From: Marinoscillum sp. MHG1-6
GTDB taxonomy: Bacteria; Bacteroidota; Bacteroidia; Cytophagales; Cyclobacteriaceae
Direction: 5' to 3'
Assembly (NCBI RefSeq): GCF_024714475.1
Contig: NZ_JAMZMI010000003.1
Location: 124,001 to 188,000, forward strand
DNA: 64,000 bases
Within the stretch, counting starts at the first letter, position 1. Every line of letters begins with the position of its first letter. The notes below the pieces were generated by a model, which ran no database searches, was not told the origin of the DNA, and was given only the letters and a program-made list of their open reading frames with translations. Of the stretch, positions 36,501 to 44,056 are shown in pieces. A program made the position numbers and the translations under genes.

Positions 36501-37734
36501 TGGAGGAACGGTGACTTTAGAGGCCTGGGATGTAGACCGTACAGATCTGCATTATTACTGGTCCACCGGTGATACAACAAGAATCGTAACCTTCACACAA
36601 CCAATGATTGTCAGCGTGGCTATTTACAATGATGACGGCTGTCCTTCCGACACTATGGATGTTTTCATTGGCGATGGGGCAAATCTGGTGGATTTAGGCC
36701 CTTCCGAGATGATTGTCTGTCAAAACGATGGCTCACCAACACTCGATGGCTCTACCATCAATTCCACCTATCAATGGTATCTGGACGGTATCCTTATTGG
36801 TGAAAATGCCACTCAGGATGTCTTTACCTCTACCGCAGGCATCTTCATGTACCGGGTAGCAGTAACGAATCAGTTCACAGGCTGTACCGCCATGGATAGT
36901 GTGGAAGTCACGGTGTTACCGGAACCTGCAGTGTTACAGGCTAACATCGTCAATCCGGAGTGTAGTCAGTCCAACGGCTCCTTCCAACTGGAATTTCCTA
37001 ATGGTGGAAACTACAGCTACGAAATGACTGGCCCGGTAAATGCGGGGCCATTTACGTTCGATGGTCCGGGAGTTACACCTACATTAGACAACCTCTCTTC
37101 CGGAAGCTATATCATAACAGCTACCAACACGGTAACAGGCTGTCAAAATATTGAAGTGATGCTGCTGGAGGATAATGCTGACTTTGACATGGAAGCGGTA
37201 GCCGAAAATGATTGCTTCGAAGGCGGTGACATTCGTATCATTCTGAGAAACTATGCCGGAAGCAGAGTTGACGTTGAGGTACTGGATGAGTTTGGCGATG
37301 TAATCTACTCGGAACTAAACCGTAGAGCTACCAACATCAGGGTCAATGACTTAGACACCGGAATCTATTATGTTACCACTCGCCATGTAGTGGATCCCTA
37401 CTGCTTGCAGGCCGATACTGTGGTACTTCAGAATGGTGTTGAATGCTTCCGAACGATTGTAGCTCCAAATGCATTTAGCCCAAATGGCAACGGCCTCAAT
37501 GATGAGTTTTTTGCCTATCCAAACGACTATATTGAACGGTTTGAAATCTTCATCTATAATCGATGGGGACAGATTGTATTCAACGCAAAGGATAAAAATT
37601 TCCGATGGGATGGCTCCTTTGGAAACCAATTATCCCCTCCGGGGACCTATGCATACAAAATGGTATTCCATAGTTCTTTAGAGCCTGAGGCGGGGCAACT
37701 GGTACAATACGGCTCTGTAACATTGATTCGATAA
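33532..37734 (+). CDS. Large PKD-domain surface protein with type B (gliding-motility) T9SS sorting domain
   Basis: A 1400-residue secreted protein. After the signal peptide (to about residue 24) come two related blocks: a beta-propeller-like module starting ENWLFGNSAEYL (about 30-390), a PKD domain (YLWDFGDGNT, about 410-460), a Cys-containing SprB-like repeat, a second propeller-like module starting DIWYFGENAGLD (about 535-890), and a second PKD domain (YQWDFGDGVT, about 920). Ig/PKD-like repeats follow. The C-terminus (about 1315-1400) has APNAFSPNGNGLNDEF and YNRWGQIVF, the type B gliding-motility-associated sorting domain. It is divergent from the PorP/SprF gene, the usual partner for such cargo. 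Confidence 0.93.
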   Translation: MSYKNLLGASTAVVLLLLVFGASGQDLTEKNWLFGNSAEYLVFDKSGRSAVLEDDQATPFGTGGSAVISDQYTGDLLFYTDGRQLFDVYHNLITNTLSGDPDLNQAAVACPVPGSSTQYYIFTNSGSSVDYTIVDASSQGNGTVMFPFGDVSGAENISTGISDPAEGMIIIENDNGTSYWLITQNKTSFEFQITNITAGGLSTSNQAIFSGTLPGFETNQFAFNENTNQLALAPKNINRNVLILNFDPAGGTLSFNQSILNTGVTDEIYDVEWSPDGSKLFFSVLGDSSRQGNIHHVDFTDSTSSPLPVNTVVTGSYFRSYGLKRGIDDRIYHLYQLADGSPYTLGRIGDTDSALFLIQYDSLYLNDDFNGTQFPACAPAQMSAFLSVRFDYLDSCEKQATLFFPEVDPEPNSYLWDFGDGNTSNATAPIHTYDAPGNYNVTLTAELNGRFGSFSQLVNIIATDSADLGMDTTICPGSTLDLDPGISGVSYLWSTGETTPTITVDTTDIYWVYVTLASGCTTYDEIAVTVYGETEMFGDIWYFGENAGLDFSFGAPIPIYDANLMSSPEGCASIIDINGRLAFYTDGNTVWNSSHAIMVNGTNLGGDNTAAQSALIKAHPIDPTLFFIFTTEEVYGDGTYQLKYSVVDMKADNALGQVIKKGVTLISQSTERVASSSTDRNYPYVFGHEFGNNNFRVYLVDENGVSAALHSSIGEPHRKDIEPSQTGYMKVSGMNKVATVIPGSTDYLEVFDFDPFTGAIENPTLLDLMLGGSESPYGIEFSPNGENIFVSADGGGTGKLLAYDVSNPDSASFTRYEYPSGGLSGYGALQIGSDGIIYLAIDNQTDLGSITGGDNALPGPVFTETAGLALNDGGGRMSRRGLPGSGVPQPPVLLPEITVATACAGQETFFSGIGRDNSIEYYQWDFGDGVTTPLSQSIDTSHVYDSAGIYIVNLLLSLAPECEPDTLLTDTIEVFSIPELPLVPTDTALCGGTVTLEAWDVDRTDLHYYWSTGDTTRIVTFTQPMIVSVAIYNDDGCPSDTMDVFIGDGANLVDLGPSEMIVCQNDGSPTLDGSTINSTYQWYLDGILIGENATQDVFTSTAGIFMYRVAVTNQFTGCTAMDSVEVTVLPEPAVLQANIVNPECSQSNGSFQLEFPNGGNYSYEMTGPVNAGPFTFDGPGVTPTLDNLSSGSYIITATNTVTGCQNIEVMLLEDNADFDMEAVAENDCFEGGDIRIILRNYAGSRVDVEVLDEFGDVIYSELNRRATNIRVNDLDTGIYYVTTRHVVDPYCLQADTVVLQNGVECFRTIVAPNAFSPNGNGLNDEFFAYPNDYIERFEIFIYNRWGQIVFNAKDKNFRWDGSFGNQLSPPGTYAYKMVFHSSLEPEAGQLVQYGSVTLIR

Positions 37735-37749
37735 GCGGGTTTAATAAGT

Positions 37750-38337
37750 ATGTCTTTCTTTGATCAGGTATATCAGAAACTATTCCCTCGAAAATCTCGT
37801 GGCGTTATTCTGCATGAAGTGCTGAAAAGAAGTCATAATTATTCTGATCATTACCAGTTATGGAGGGATAGCGAGCTTTCCAACACTTTGCTCAACGAGA
37901 TTTCGGAGTCATTGAGATTAAAGGAACAGGGAATCGTCATTAGTCCGGATGTGCATCAATTTCGAGGTGACTATTCCAACGGTATCGCCATTTCATATCA
38001 TGAAGACATTGAAAAGGACCATTTCCAGTTCCTGTTTGATTTGCTTGCCGAAAGAGTCAAGGAATTAGGCTACAAAATATCGGTGAGTGATAATCTGGTG
38101 ACCGAAAAAGAAGGCATCATCGAGTCAAAAGAAAAACATTATTTAAAATCACGACTTTCAAATGAGCGGCCCATCGATCAGAAGTATGGGAATATCATCA
38201 TTGAATACATCAAAATAAATGATCAACCCAGCTTTATTCGGCTTATGGCGCTGGCCTACAACGATCGTTTGTACAAGGATCCTGAAAATTTTCAAGAATT
38301 GGCCGCATATTTGTTCAATACTGAGAAAAACCAATGA
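37750..38337 (+). CDS. Conserved-looking cytosolic protein of unknown function
   Basis: I do not recognise this 195-residue protein. It has no signal peptide or membrane segment and is rich in charged residues. Predicted structure from the pattern is mixed alpha/beta, with an N-terminal Phe/Lys/Arg-rich start (FFDQVYQKLFPRKSR) and a middle HQFRGDYSNGIAISYHED stretch. It begins 15 bp after the large PKD gene and its stop overlaps the next gene by 4 bp (ATGA), so it is translated as part of the surface-protein operon. A cytosolic helper for that operon is only a guess. Confidence 0.75.
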   Translation: MSFFDQVYQKLFPRKSRGVILHEVLKRSHNYSDHYQLWRDSELSNTLLNEISESLRLKEQGIVISPDVHQFRGDYSNGIAISYHEDIEKDHFQFLFDLLAERVKELGYKISVSDNLVTEKEGIIESKEKHYLKSRLSNERPIDQKYGNIIIEYIKINDQPSFIRLMALAYNDRLYKDPENFQELAAYLFNTEKNQ

Positions 38338-38717
38338 AGGACATGAAAATTGTAAAATACCTTGTTTTCGCCATCACGACTATCATATTGATCGGCATAT
38401 TCTCATTTAAGAACATTGAAGCTCAAAACCCTTTTCTCCCTACCAAATTAAAAATCACTGTTCTGGACAGACTGGGCAATGTAGTCCCAGAGGCAACTGT
38501 TACGCTCTATAAAGATGAATCGTCCTACAGAGCTAATGCAGACACGGTTCAGTCCATGATGACAGACGAGAAGGGAGTGGCGCTATTTAAAAACCTTGAA
38601 CCTGTTTCCTATTTTATTGACGCCAGAAAAGGTGATGAAAATAATGACGGAGAGGGAGTTCAAACTGCCTCATTACAAGAAGGTAGAGTGAATAAAGTCA
38701 ACACCATTATCGAATAA
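38334..38717 (+). CDS. Exported small protein with a carboxypeptidase-regulatory/SpaA-like beta-sandwich
   Basis: A 127-residue protein with a signal peptide (a hydrophobic stretch about 8-24, cleaved near NIEAQ, residue 31) and one prealbumin-like domain: LKITVLDRLGNVVPEATVTLY, TDEKGVALFKNLEP and YFIDARKGDENNDG. The acidic DENNDGEG loop might bind calcium. It overlaps the preceding unknown gene by 4 bp and is followed after 2 bp by the sortilin-like gene, so the three are tightly coupled. Confidence 0.78.
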   Translation: MKDMKIVKYLVFAITTIILIGIFSFKNIEAQNPFLPTKLKITVLDRLGNVVPEATVTLYKDESSYRANADTVQSMMTDEKGVALFKNLEPVSYFIDARKGDENNDGEGVQTASLQEGRVNKVNTIIE

Positions 38718-38719
38718 AC

Positions 38720-41536
38720 TTGAGGAAATACCTGCCTGCCCTGGCGCTTATAGGAAGTATCATTTGGCCTTATTCCAAAAATGAAATCAACTATGGTTTT
38801 CAAACTCCGGATGTCAAATCTGTACTAGGAACCAAAGAAGATCCTATAGCCAGAATCAATTACGAGCAGGTAATGCTGGCCTCTCCACTTTCAGGAAAAA
38901 TCCCTTCAGATATGAGAAGAAGGGAATTGGCCTTCCATAAAAGTCTTACAAAACAACCCGACTACCAGGAACTGGTATTTGCCAGAAAGGCCCAAACCGA
39001 ATGGCAACTTGCGGGTCCCTACAATGTAGGAGGACGTACGCGAGCTGCAGGTATTGATGTGCTTAATGAAAACACGCTGATCTCAGGCGGAGTATCGGGA
39101 GGAATCTGGAAAAGCACCAATGGTGGTTCTGATTGGACACGCGTCACCGACCCGGATAGCCATCAGGGAATCTCCTGTATGGCTCAAGATACCAGAACAG
39201 GAAAAGAAAGCATCTGGTACGCCGGCACAGGGGAACAATTAGGAAACTCTGCCCGGGCGACCGGAGCGGTCTATCGCGGAAATGGAATATTGAAAAGCAT
39301 GGACAATGGGGATACCTGGATTCCAATAGCATCCACTCAAAATTCCTCTCCACAAACGTTTCACACCCAATTTCAATATATCTGGAAGATCATCCCCAAC
39401 AATCAAAAGCCGGCTATTGACGAACTGTTGGTGGCAACCTATGGAGGCATATTGCGCTCTCAGGACGGGGGTGACACCTGGGAACTTGTGCTGGGAAAAG
39501 AACTCTTTAGCCTTCCGGAGGACACAGATCTTAATGAATCAGAGGATCCGAGCTTCACCAATATTATACAGAACAGTTCAGGGCACTTCTTTGCCAGTCT
39601 GAGTTCCGCCACTTCCGTCAGCAATGCCTTATATGGCAATGCGGGGTTCTTCTTTTCCTCCGATGGCCAAAACTGGGTAGATATATCCCCTGCCGGGCTT
39701 TCCAGTTATCATGCCCGGACGGTCATAGCCTCAGGAACATCCAGTCCGGGAAGAGTTTATTACCTCACCTATACCGGAAACAATAACACCCAAATCTGGC
39801 GATACACGTATTCTTCAGTCAATGCTGGGGTACCAAATGGAACATGGGAAAACCTTTCTGCCAACATCCCGATGCTCGGTGGCAGTCTGGGAGATTTCAA
39901 TGCTCAGGACGGCTACAACATGCTTGTGGCTGTGCATCCGAAGTTTCCAGATGTGGTCTATATTGGAGGCACGAATCTCTACCGCTCATTAAATGGATTT
40001 ATCTCCAAAACCACTACCAAATGGATCGGCGGATATGACCCGGACCAGTCCAACGCCCATTATCCTTCACAACATGCGGATCAGCACCTGCTTTTATTTT
40101 ATCCATCCGATGACAACAAAGTACTGAGCTGTCATGATGGAGGACTAAGTCGCTCCAACTCAATATTGAAGGACTCCGTCACTTATGTAAGTTTAAATAA
40201 TGGCTATCTCACCAGCCAGTTTTATACCATTACGCAGGATCAGACATCAACAATTGAGACGATGCTGGGTGGAATGCAGGACAATGGAGCATATATTAGA
40301 GATGCGCCGGGAATCAACACAAGTTGGAACCGCCTTGTTAATGGCGACGGAGGCTATATGGCCGTATCTCCTAATAAGGATTTTGTATATACAGGCTTCC
40401 AAAATGGGCTCATATTCAGGCTTGCTTTGAATTCAGTCAATGAGATCATTGGCTTTGCCCGGGTGGATCCGGCTGACGCTGGTGAATCTGCAAATCAGCC
40501 TTACCTCTTCATTAACCCTTACATCCTTGATCCCTCGAATGCCAATAAGATGTTTGTGGCGGGAGGAAATTTCATTTGGCGAAATCAGAATATCCTTCAG
40601 ATACCCAACGGCGATAATAATAAGACCAGCATTGGGTGGGAAAGAATTATAGGTACTGATATCGGATCAGGAGTTTACACCTCTCTGGAAAAATCAGAAG
40701 ACGTACTATATACAGGGATTTACCGGGAGCAACCTACCATTACCAAAATTACTTCCGCCTCGGTTACAAAAGGCGAAAAAATCATCAAACAACTGGGATA
40801 CACCCCATTTCCATCTGGCGGGTATATTTCCAGCATTTCTGCTGCCCCGGATAATGCCAATGTCCTTCTCGTCACCTTCTCAAACTATGAGATCCCATCC
40901 ATTTATCTCTCTTTGGACGGAGGAGATACTTTTATCGATGTGAGTGGTAACCTCGAGGAATTCCCTGACGGGACGGGTGATGGACCTAGCGTACGATGGG
41001 CAGAAATAGTGCCTACAAACAGTGGATATCGCTATTATGTGGGTACAAGTGTAGGGTTGTTCAGTGCCAGTTTGGATATTAATTCAAATACCAATAATAC
41101 CGTCTGGGTGAAAGAAGGGGCTCAGGAAATCGGAAAATCCGTTGTGACGATGTTGAATTACCGTCCGACGGATGGCAGAATGATCATCAGCACGCATGGG
41201 AACGGCACCTACAGGGCATTTTTAGATCCCATCAACATTGGAAATAACCCTGAAAATCTGCCATTCTCCTTAGGTCAAAACTTTCCGAATCCGGTTATTG
41301 ATAAAACCTATATCAACTTTTCTATCCCTGAAGATGACATCGTAAGAATTGATCTCTTTGACGCACAGGGCAGAATCGTTAGGAATTTGCTTTGGGGCAT
41401 TCAATACGCGGGGAACAATACCATTCAATGGGATGGAAAGAATGCCAATGGAGACCCGCTGAGGGCAGGTAACTACCTCTACACCCTCACCTATCGTGGG
41501 AAAACGAAAGTAAAAAGGCTGGTTTACACCCGATAA
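38720..41536 (+). CDS. Sortilin-like beta-propeller protein with type A T9SS sorting domain
   Basis: A 938-residue secreted protein. The start is TTG, 2 bp after the previous stop; the following residues (KYLPALALIGSIIW) form a plausible signal peptide. The body is a BNR/VPS10-like propeller with Asp-box repeats such as STNGGSDW, SMDNGDTW, SQDGGDTW, SSDGQNW and SLDGGDTF. The last 85 residues (SLGQNFPNP, INFSIPEDDIVRIDLFDAQGR, LRAGNYLYTLTYRGK) are the type A T9SS C-terminal domain, with the final KVKRLVYTR. Cell-surface or secreted; ligand or enzyme activity unknown. No sialidase FRIP motif is seen. Confidence 0.9.
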   Translation: MRKYLPALALIGSIIWPYSKNEINYGFQTPDVKSVLGTKEDPIARINYEQVMLASPLSGKIPSDMRRRELAFHKSLTKQPDYQELVFARKAQTEWQLAGPYNVGGRTRAAGIDVLNENTLISGGVSGGIWKSTNGGSDWTRVTDPDSHQGISCMAQDTRTGKESIWYAGTGEQLGNSARATGAVYRGNGILKSMDNGDTWIPIASTQNSSPQTFHTQFQYIWKIIPNNQKPAIDELLVATYGGILRSQDGGDTWELVLGKELFSLPEDTDLNESEDPSFTNIIQNSSGHFFASLSSATSVSNALYGNAGFFFSSDGQNWVDISPAGLSSYHARTVIASGTSSPGRVYYLTYTGNNNTQIWRYTYSSVNAGVPNGTWENLSANIPMLGGSLGDFNAQDGYNMLVAVHPKFPDVVYIGGTNLYRSLNGFISKTTTKWIGGYDPDQSNAHYPSQHADQHLLLFYPSDDNKVLSCHDGGLSRSNSILKDSVTYVSLNNGYLTSQFYTITQDQTSTIETMLGGMQDNGAYIRDAPGINTSWNRLVNGDGGYMAVSPNKDFVYTGFQNGLIFRLALNSVNEIIGFARVDPADAGESANQPYLFINPYILDPSNANKMFVAGGNFIWRNQNILQIPNGDNNKTSIGWERIIGTDIGSGVYTSLEKSEDVLYTGIYREQPTITKITSASVTKGEKIIKQLGYTPFPSGGYISSISAAPDNANVLLVTFSNYEIPSIYLSLDGGDTFIDVSGNLEEFPDGTGDGPSVRWAEIVPTNSGYRYYVGTSVGLFSASLDINSNTNNTVWVKEGAQEIGKSVVTMLNYRPTDGRMIISTHGNGTYRAFLDPINIGNNPENLPFSLGQNFPNPVIDKTYINFSIPEDDIVRIDLFDAQGRIVRNLLWGIQYAGNNTIQWDGKNANGDPLRAGNYLYTLTYRGKTKVKRLVYTR

Positions 41537-41537
41537 A

Positions 41538-41696
41538 CTATCGTACTGTGACTAACAGTAAACCATAAGAAAGCACCATAAACCAGAACTTGTAGCCCAC
41601 TAAATCAGGAGGAATGATTCCAAGTTGCATAAGGACAAGCGCGATAGTCAGCAGTATAGAGACAATTCTTAATGTATTTTTCGTACTTCTACTCAT
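41538..41696 (-). CDS. 52-residue two-segment membrane protein
   Basis: A small open frame on the minus strand, ATG to TAG, opposite to and between the sortilin-like and Sua5 genes. The product has a basic start (MSRSTKNTLR), a first membrane segment (about 11-28, IVSILLTIALVLMQLGII), a short PPDLVGYK turn and a second segment (about 37-50). This hydropathy plan, with a Pro-rich turn and the GYKFW motif, looks like a genuine small membrane protein rather than noise. Function unknown. Confidence 0.65.
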   Translation of the reverse strand: MSRSTKNTLRIVSILLTIALVLMQLGIIPPDLVGYKFWFMVLSYGLLLVTVR

Positions 41697-41778
41697 AGGT
41701 CAGATTGTTTAGTCGTAAATATAGCCGTGTCGAAAAGGTTCTCAAGTTTTTTTATAAATATTGTGGAAAATTTCAGAG

Positions 41779-42741
41779 ATGGCGCTCATTGGATCAGACA
41801 TAGCACAGGCAAAAGCACACCTTGACCGGGGTGAGCTCGTGGGCATACCCACAGAAACAGTCTATGGGCTGGCCGGAAATGCTTTGAATGAAGAAGCTGC
41901 CCTGAATATTTTTAAAACAAAAAACCGGCCGGAATTTGATCCGTTGATCGTTCATACTCATGCGATAGAGGAATTGGATAAGTATGTTACTGAGATTCCT
42001 GAAAAGGCAATTACACTTGCTCATGCGGTTTGGCCGGGTCCTTTAACCATCTTACTGGAAAAGAAATCGATTATACCCGATCTCATCACCTCAGGACTAT
42101 CCACCGTAGCGATCAGAATTCCCAAACACCCATTGACGCTCGCTTTGTTGAAATCACTGGATTACCCCTTGGCTGCACCAAGCGCCAACCCATTTGGGTA
42201 TGTATCTCCTACAACAGCGTCCCATGTGAATGATCAGCTTGGGGAAAAGATACCCTATGTCCTTGATGGAGGTCCGTGTTCAGTAGGTGTGGAGTCTACC
42301 ATTGTAGGCTTTGAACATGATGCAAAACCTACCATTTATAGGCTAGGAGGAAAAAAAGTCGAGGATATTGAGTCGTTAATCGGTGAGGTAGACGTAAAGC
42401 TGAATAAAAGCTCGAATCCCGTAGCACCGGGCATGCTCCTGTCCCATTATGCACCGGGAGTTCAGGTACACCTGGGGGAGATTTCCGACCTACTGAAAAA
42501 GCATCATGACAAGCGCATAGGGATTATTTCATTCTCCCAATCCTTTTCTGCACCTAACATTGCCAAACAAATAGTACTTTCGCAGAATGCTGATCTCGAT
42601 GAGGCAGCGAGGAAAATATTTTCGGCGTTAAGAAGTCTCGATTCGCCTGAAATTGACTTAATAATAACAGAGAAATTACCGGAAACCGGACTTGGTCGAG
42701 CAATCAATGATCGATTAGAGCGTGCTGCGGTAAGATACTGA
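41779..42741 (+). CDS. L-threonylcarbamoyladenylate synthase, long Sua5 form
   Basis: Makes threonylcarbamoyl-AMP for the t6A modification at position 37 of ANN-reading tRNAs. The YrdC fold covers about 1-200, with GIPTETVYGLAGNA, KNRPEFDPLIVH, WPGPLTILL, IRIPKHP and APSANPFGYVSPT; the Sua5 C-terminal domain (about 225-320) follows the linker HYAPG. I choose the ATG at 41779 (320 residues); the frame also allows a TTG at 41761. It is followed by pgk with a 57-bp gap. Confidence 0.93.
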   Translation: MALIGSDIAQAKAHLDRGELVGIPTETVYGLAGNALNEEAALNIFKTKNRPEFDPLIVHTHAIEELDKYVTEIPEKAITLAHAVWPGPLTILLEKKSIIPDLITSGLSTVAIRIPKHPLTLALLKSLDYPLAAPSANPFGYVSPTTASHVNDQLGEKIPYVLDGGPCSVGVESTIVGFEHDAKPTIYRLGGKKVEDIESLIGEVDVKLNKSSNPVAPGMLLSHYAPGVQVHLGEISDLLKKHHDKRIGIISFSQSFSAPNIAKQIVLSQNADLDEAARKIFSALRSLDSPEIDLIITEKLPETGLGRAINDRLERAAVRY

Positions 42742-42798
42742 ACAATATTCTTTGGATTTTAACCTAAAAAAATCACTTTAGCATCAAATTTTACGCAA

Positions 42799-43986
42799 AT
42801 GAGAACAATTGATGATTTTAACTTTAGAAACAGGAAAGCGCTCATTAGAGTGGATTTCAATGTACCACTAAATGAGAAGCAAGAAGTAACCGACGAAACA
42901 AGGATAAAAGCTGCTGTGCCAACCATTAAAAAGATCATCGATGAAGGCGGTGCGGTAATTTTGATGAGTCACCTGGGAAGACCTAAAACAGGCCCTGAAG
43001 ATAAGTTTTCGCTAAAGCACATCATTCCTAACCTAAGTGAAAAACTTGGGGTATCTGTAGATTTTGCAGATGACTGTGTAGGAGAAAGTGCCGCTACGAA
43101 AGCCAAAGGACTTGGTAATGGACAGGTACTCCTACTTGAAAACGTGCGTTTCTACCCTGAAGAAACAAAGGGAGACGAGGAATTTGCCAAAAAACTCGCT
43201 GGATTGGGAGACATTTATGTGAACGACGCATTTGGAACTGCCCACAGAGCTCACGCCTCTACTACCATCGCAGCGAAATTCTTTGAAGATAAATGCTGTG
43301 GTTACGTGATGCAGCAGGAGCTGGAGAATGCGAAGAAGGTTCTAGGTGGAGCGGAAAAGCCATTCACTGCGATCATGGGAGGTGCTAAAATCTCTGACAA
43401 AATCCTGATCATCGAGCGACTATTGGATAACGTTGATAACCTGATCATCGGTGGTGGCATGTCATATACCTTCTCTAAGGCAGATGGAGGAAACATTGGT
43501 AACTCCCTACTCGAAGCTGATAAGATGGAATTGACCAAAGAGCTAAGAAAGAAAGCTGAAGAAAAAGGGGTAAAAATCTATTTGCCGGTTGATAACATTA
43601 TTGCGGACGACTTCAGCAAGGATGCAAATACCAAGGAAGTAGGACGAGGAGAAATTCCTGATGGATGGGAAGGTCTTGATATCGGACCTAAGACAAGAGA
43701 ATTGTTTGCTTCTGTCGTTGAGCAATCTAAAACCATCCTTTGGAACGGTCCAATGGGCGTTTTCGAATTCCCGAAATTCGCCAAAGGAACTGACGCTATC
43801 GCTGAGGCTGTAGTGAAAGCAACTAAGGCTGGTGGTTTCTCATTGATCGGCGGTGGTGATTCTGCCTCAGCTATCAACAACCTTGGATATGGAGAGGATG
43901 TATCTTATGTATCTACTGGTGGAGGTGCCCTACTTGAATACATGGAAGGTAAAGTTCTTCCGGGTGTAGCTGCTCTTGAGGAATAA
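42799..43986 (+). CDS. pgk: Phosphoglycerate kinase
   Basis: Glycolytic transfer of phosphate between 1,3-bisphosphoglycerate and ADP. The 395-residue protein has [10 protein letters not shown] and [10 protein letters not shown] in the N-terminal substrate lobe, [11 protein letters not shown], then the nucleotide lobe with [29 protein letters not shown] and GGGDSASAI. All are standard. Monocistronic or cotranscribed with Sua5; a strong terminator follows. Confidence 0.97.
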   Translation: MRTIDDFNFRNRKALIRVDFNVPLNEKQEVTDETRIKAAVPTIKKIIDEGGAVILMSHLGRPKTGPEDKFSLKHIIPNLSEKLGVSVDFADDCVGESAATKAKGLGNGQVLLLENVRFYPEETKGDEEFAKKLAGLGDIYVNDAFGTAHRAHASTTIAAKFFEDKCCGYVMQQELENAKKVLGGAEKPFTAIMGGAKISDKILIIERLLDNVDNLIIGGGMSYTFSKADGGNIGNSLLEADKMELTKELRKKAEEKGVKIYLPVDNIIADDFSKDANTKEVGRGEIPDGWEGLDIGPKTRELFASVVEQSKTILWNGPMGVFEFPKFAKGTDAIAEAVVKATKAGGFSLIGGGDSASAINNLGYGEDVSYVSTGGGALLEYMEGKVLPGVAALEE

Positions 43987-44010
43987 GCAGGACACTTTCA
44001 AAATAATAGA

Positions 44011-44036
44011 AAAGCCCTCCAAAAGAGGGCTTTTTC
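44011..44036 (+). terminator. Terminator of pgk
   Basis: AAAGCCCTC / GAGGGCTTT stem with CAAAA loop and T-run, 24 bp after the stop. An A-rich left flank could let it serve the convergent gene as well. Confidence 0.9.
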
Positions 44037-44056
44037 ACTTCATAAATGATCCATTA

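Noticed and set aside
38720-41536. Sialidase
   Set aside because: Asp-box repeats are present but no FRIP motif, catalytic Arg triad or sialic-acid genes are visible; the fold is shared by many non-enzymes.
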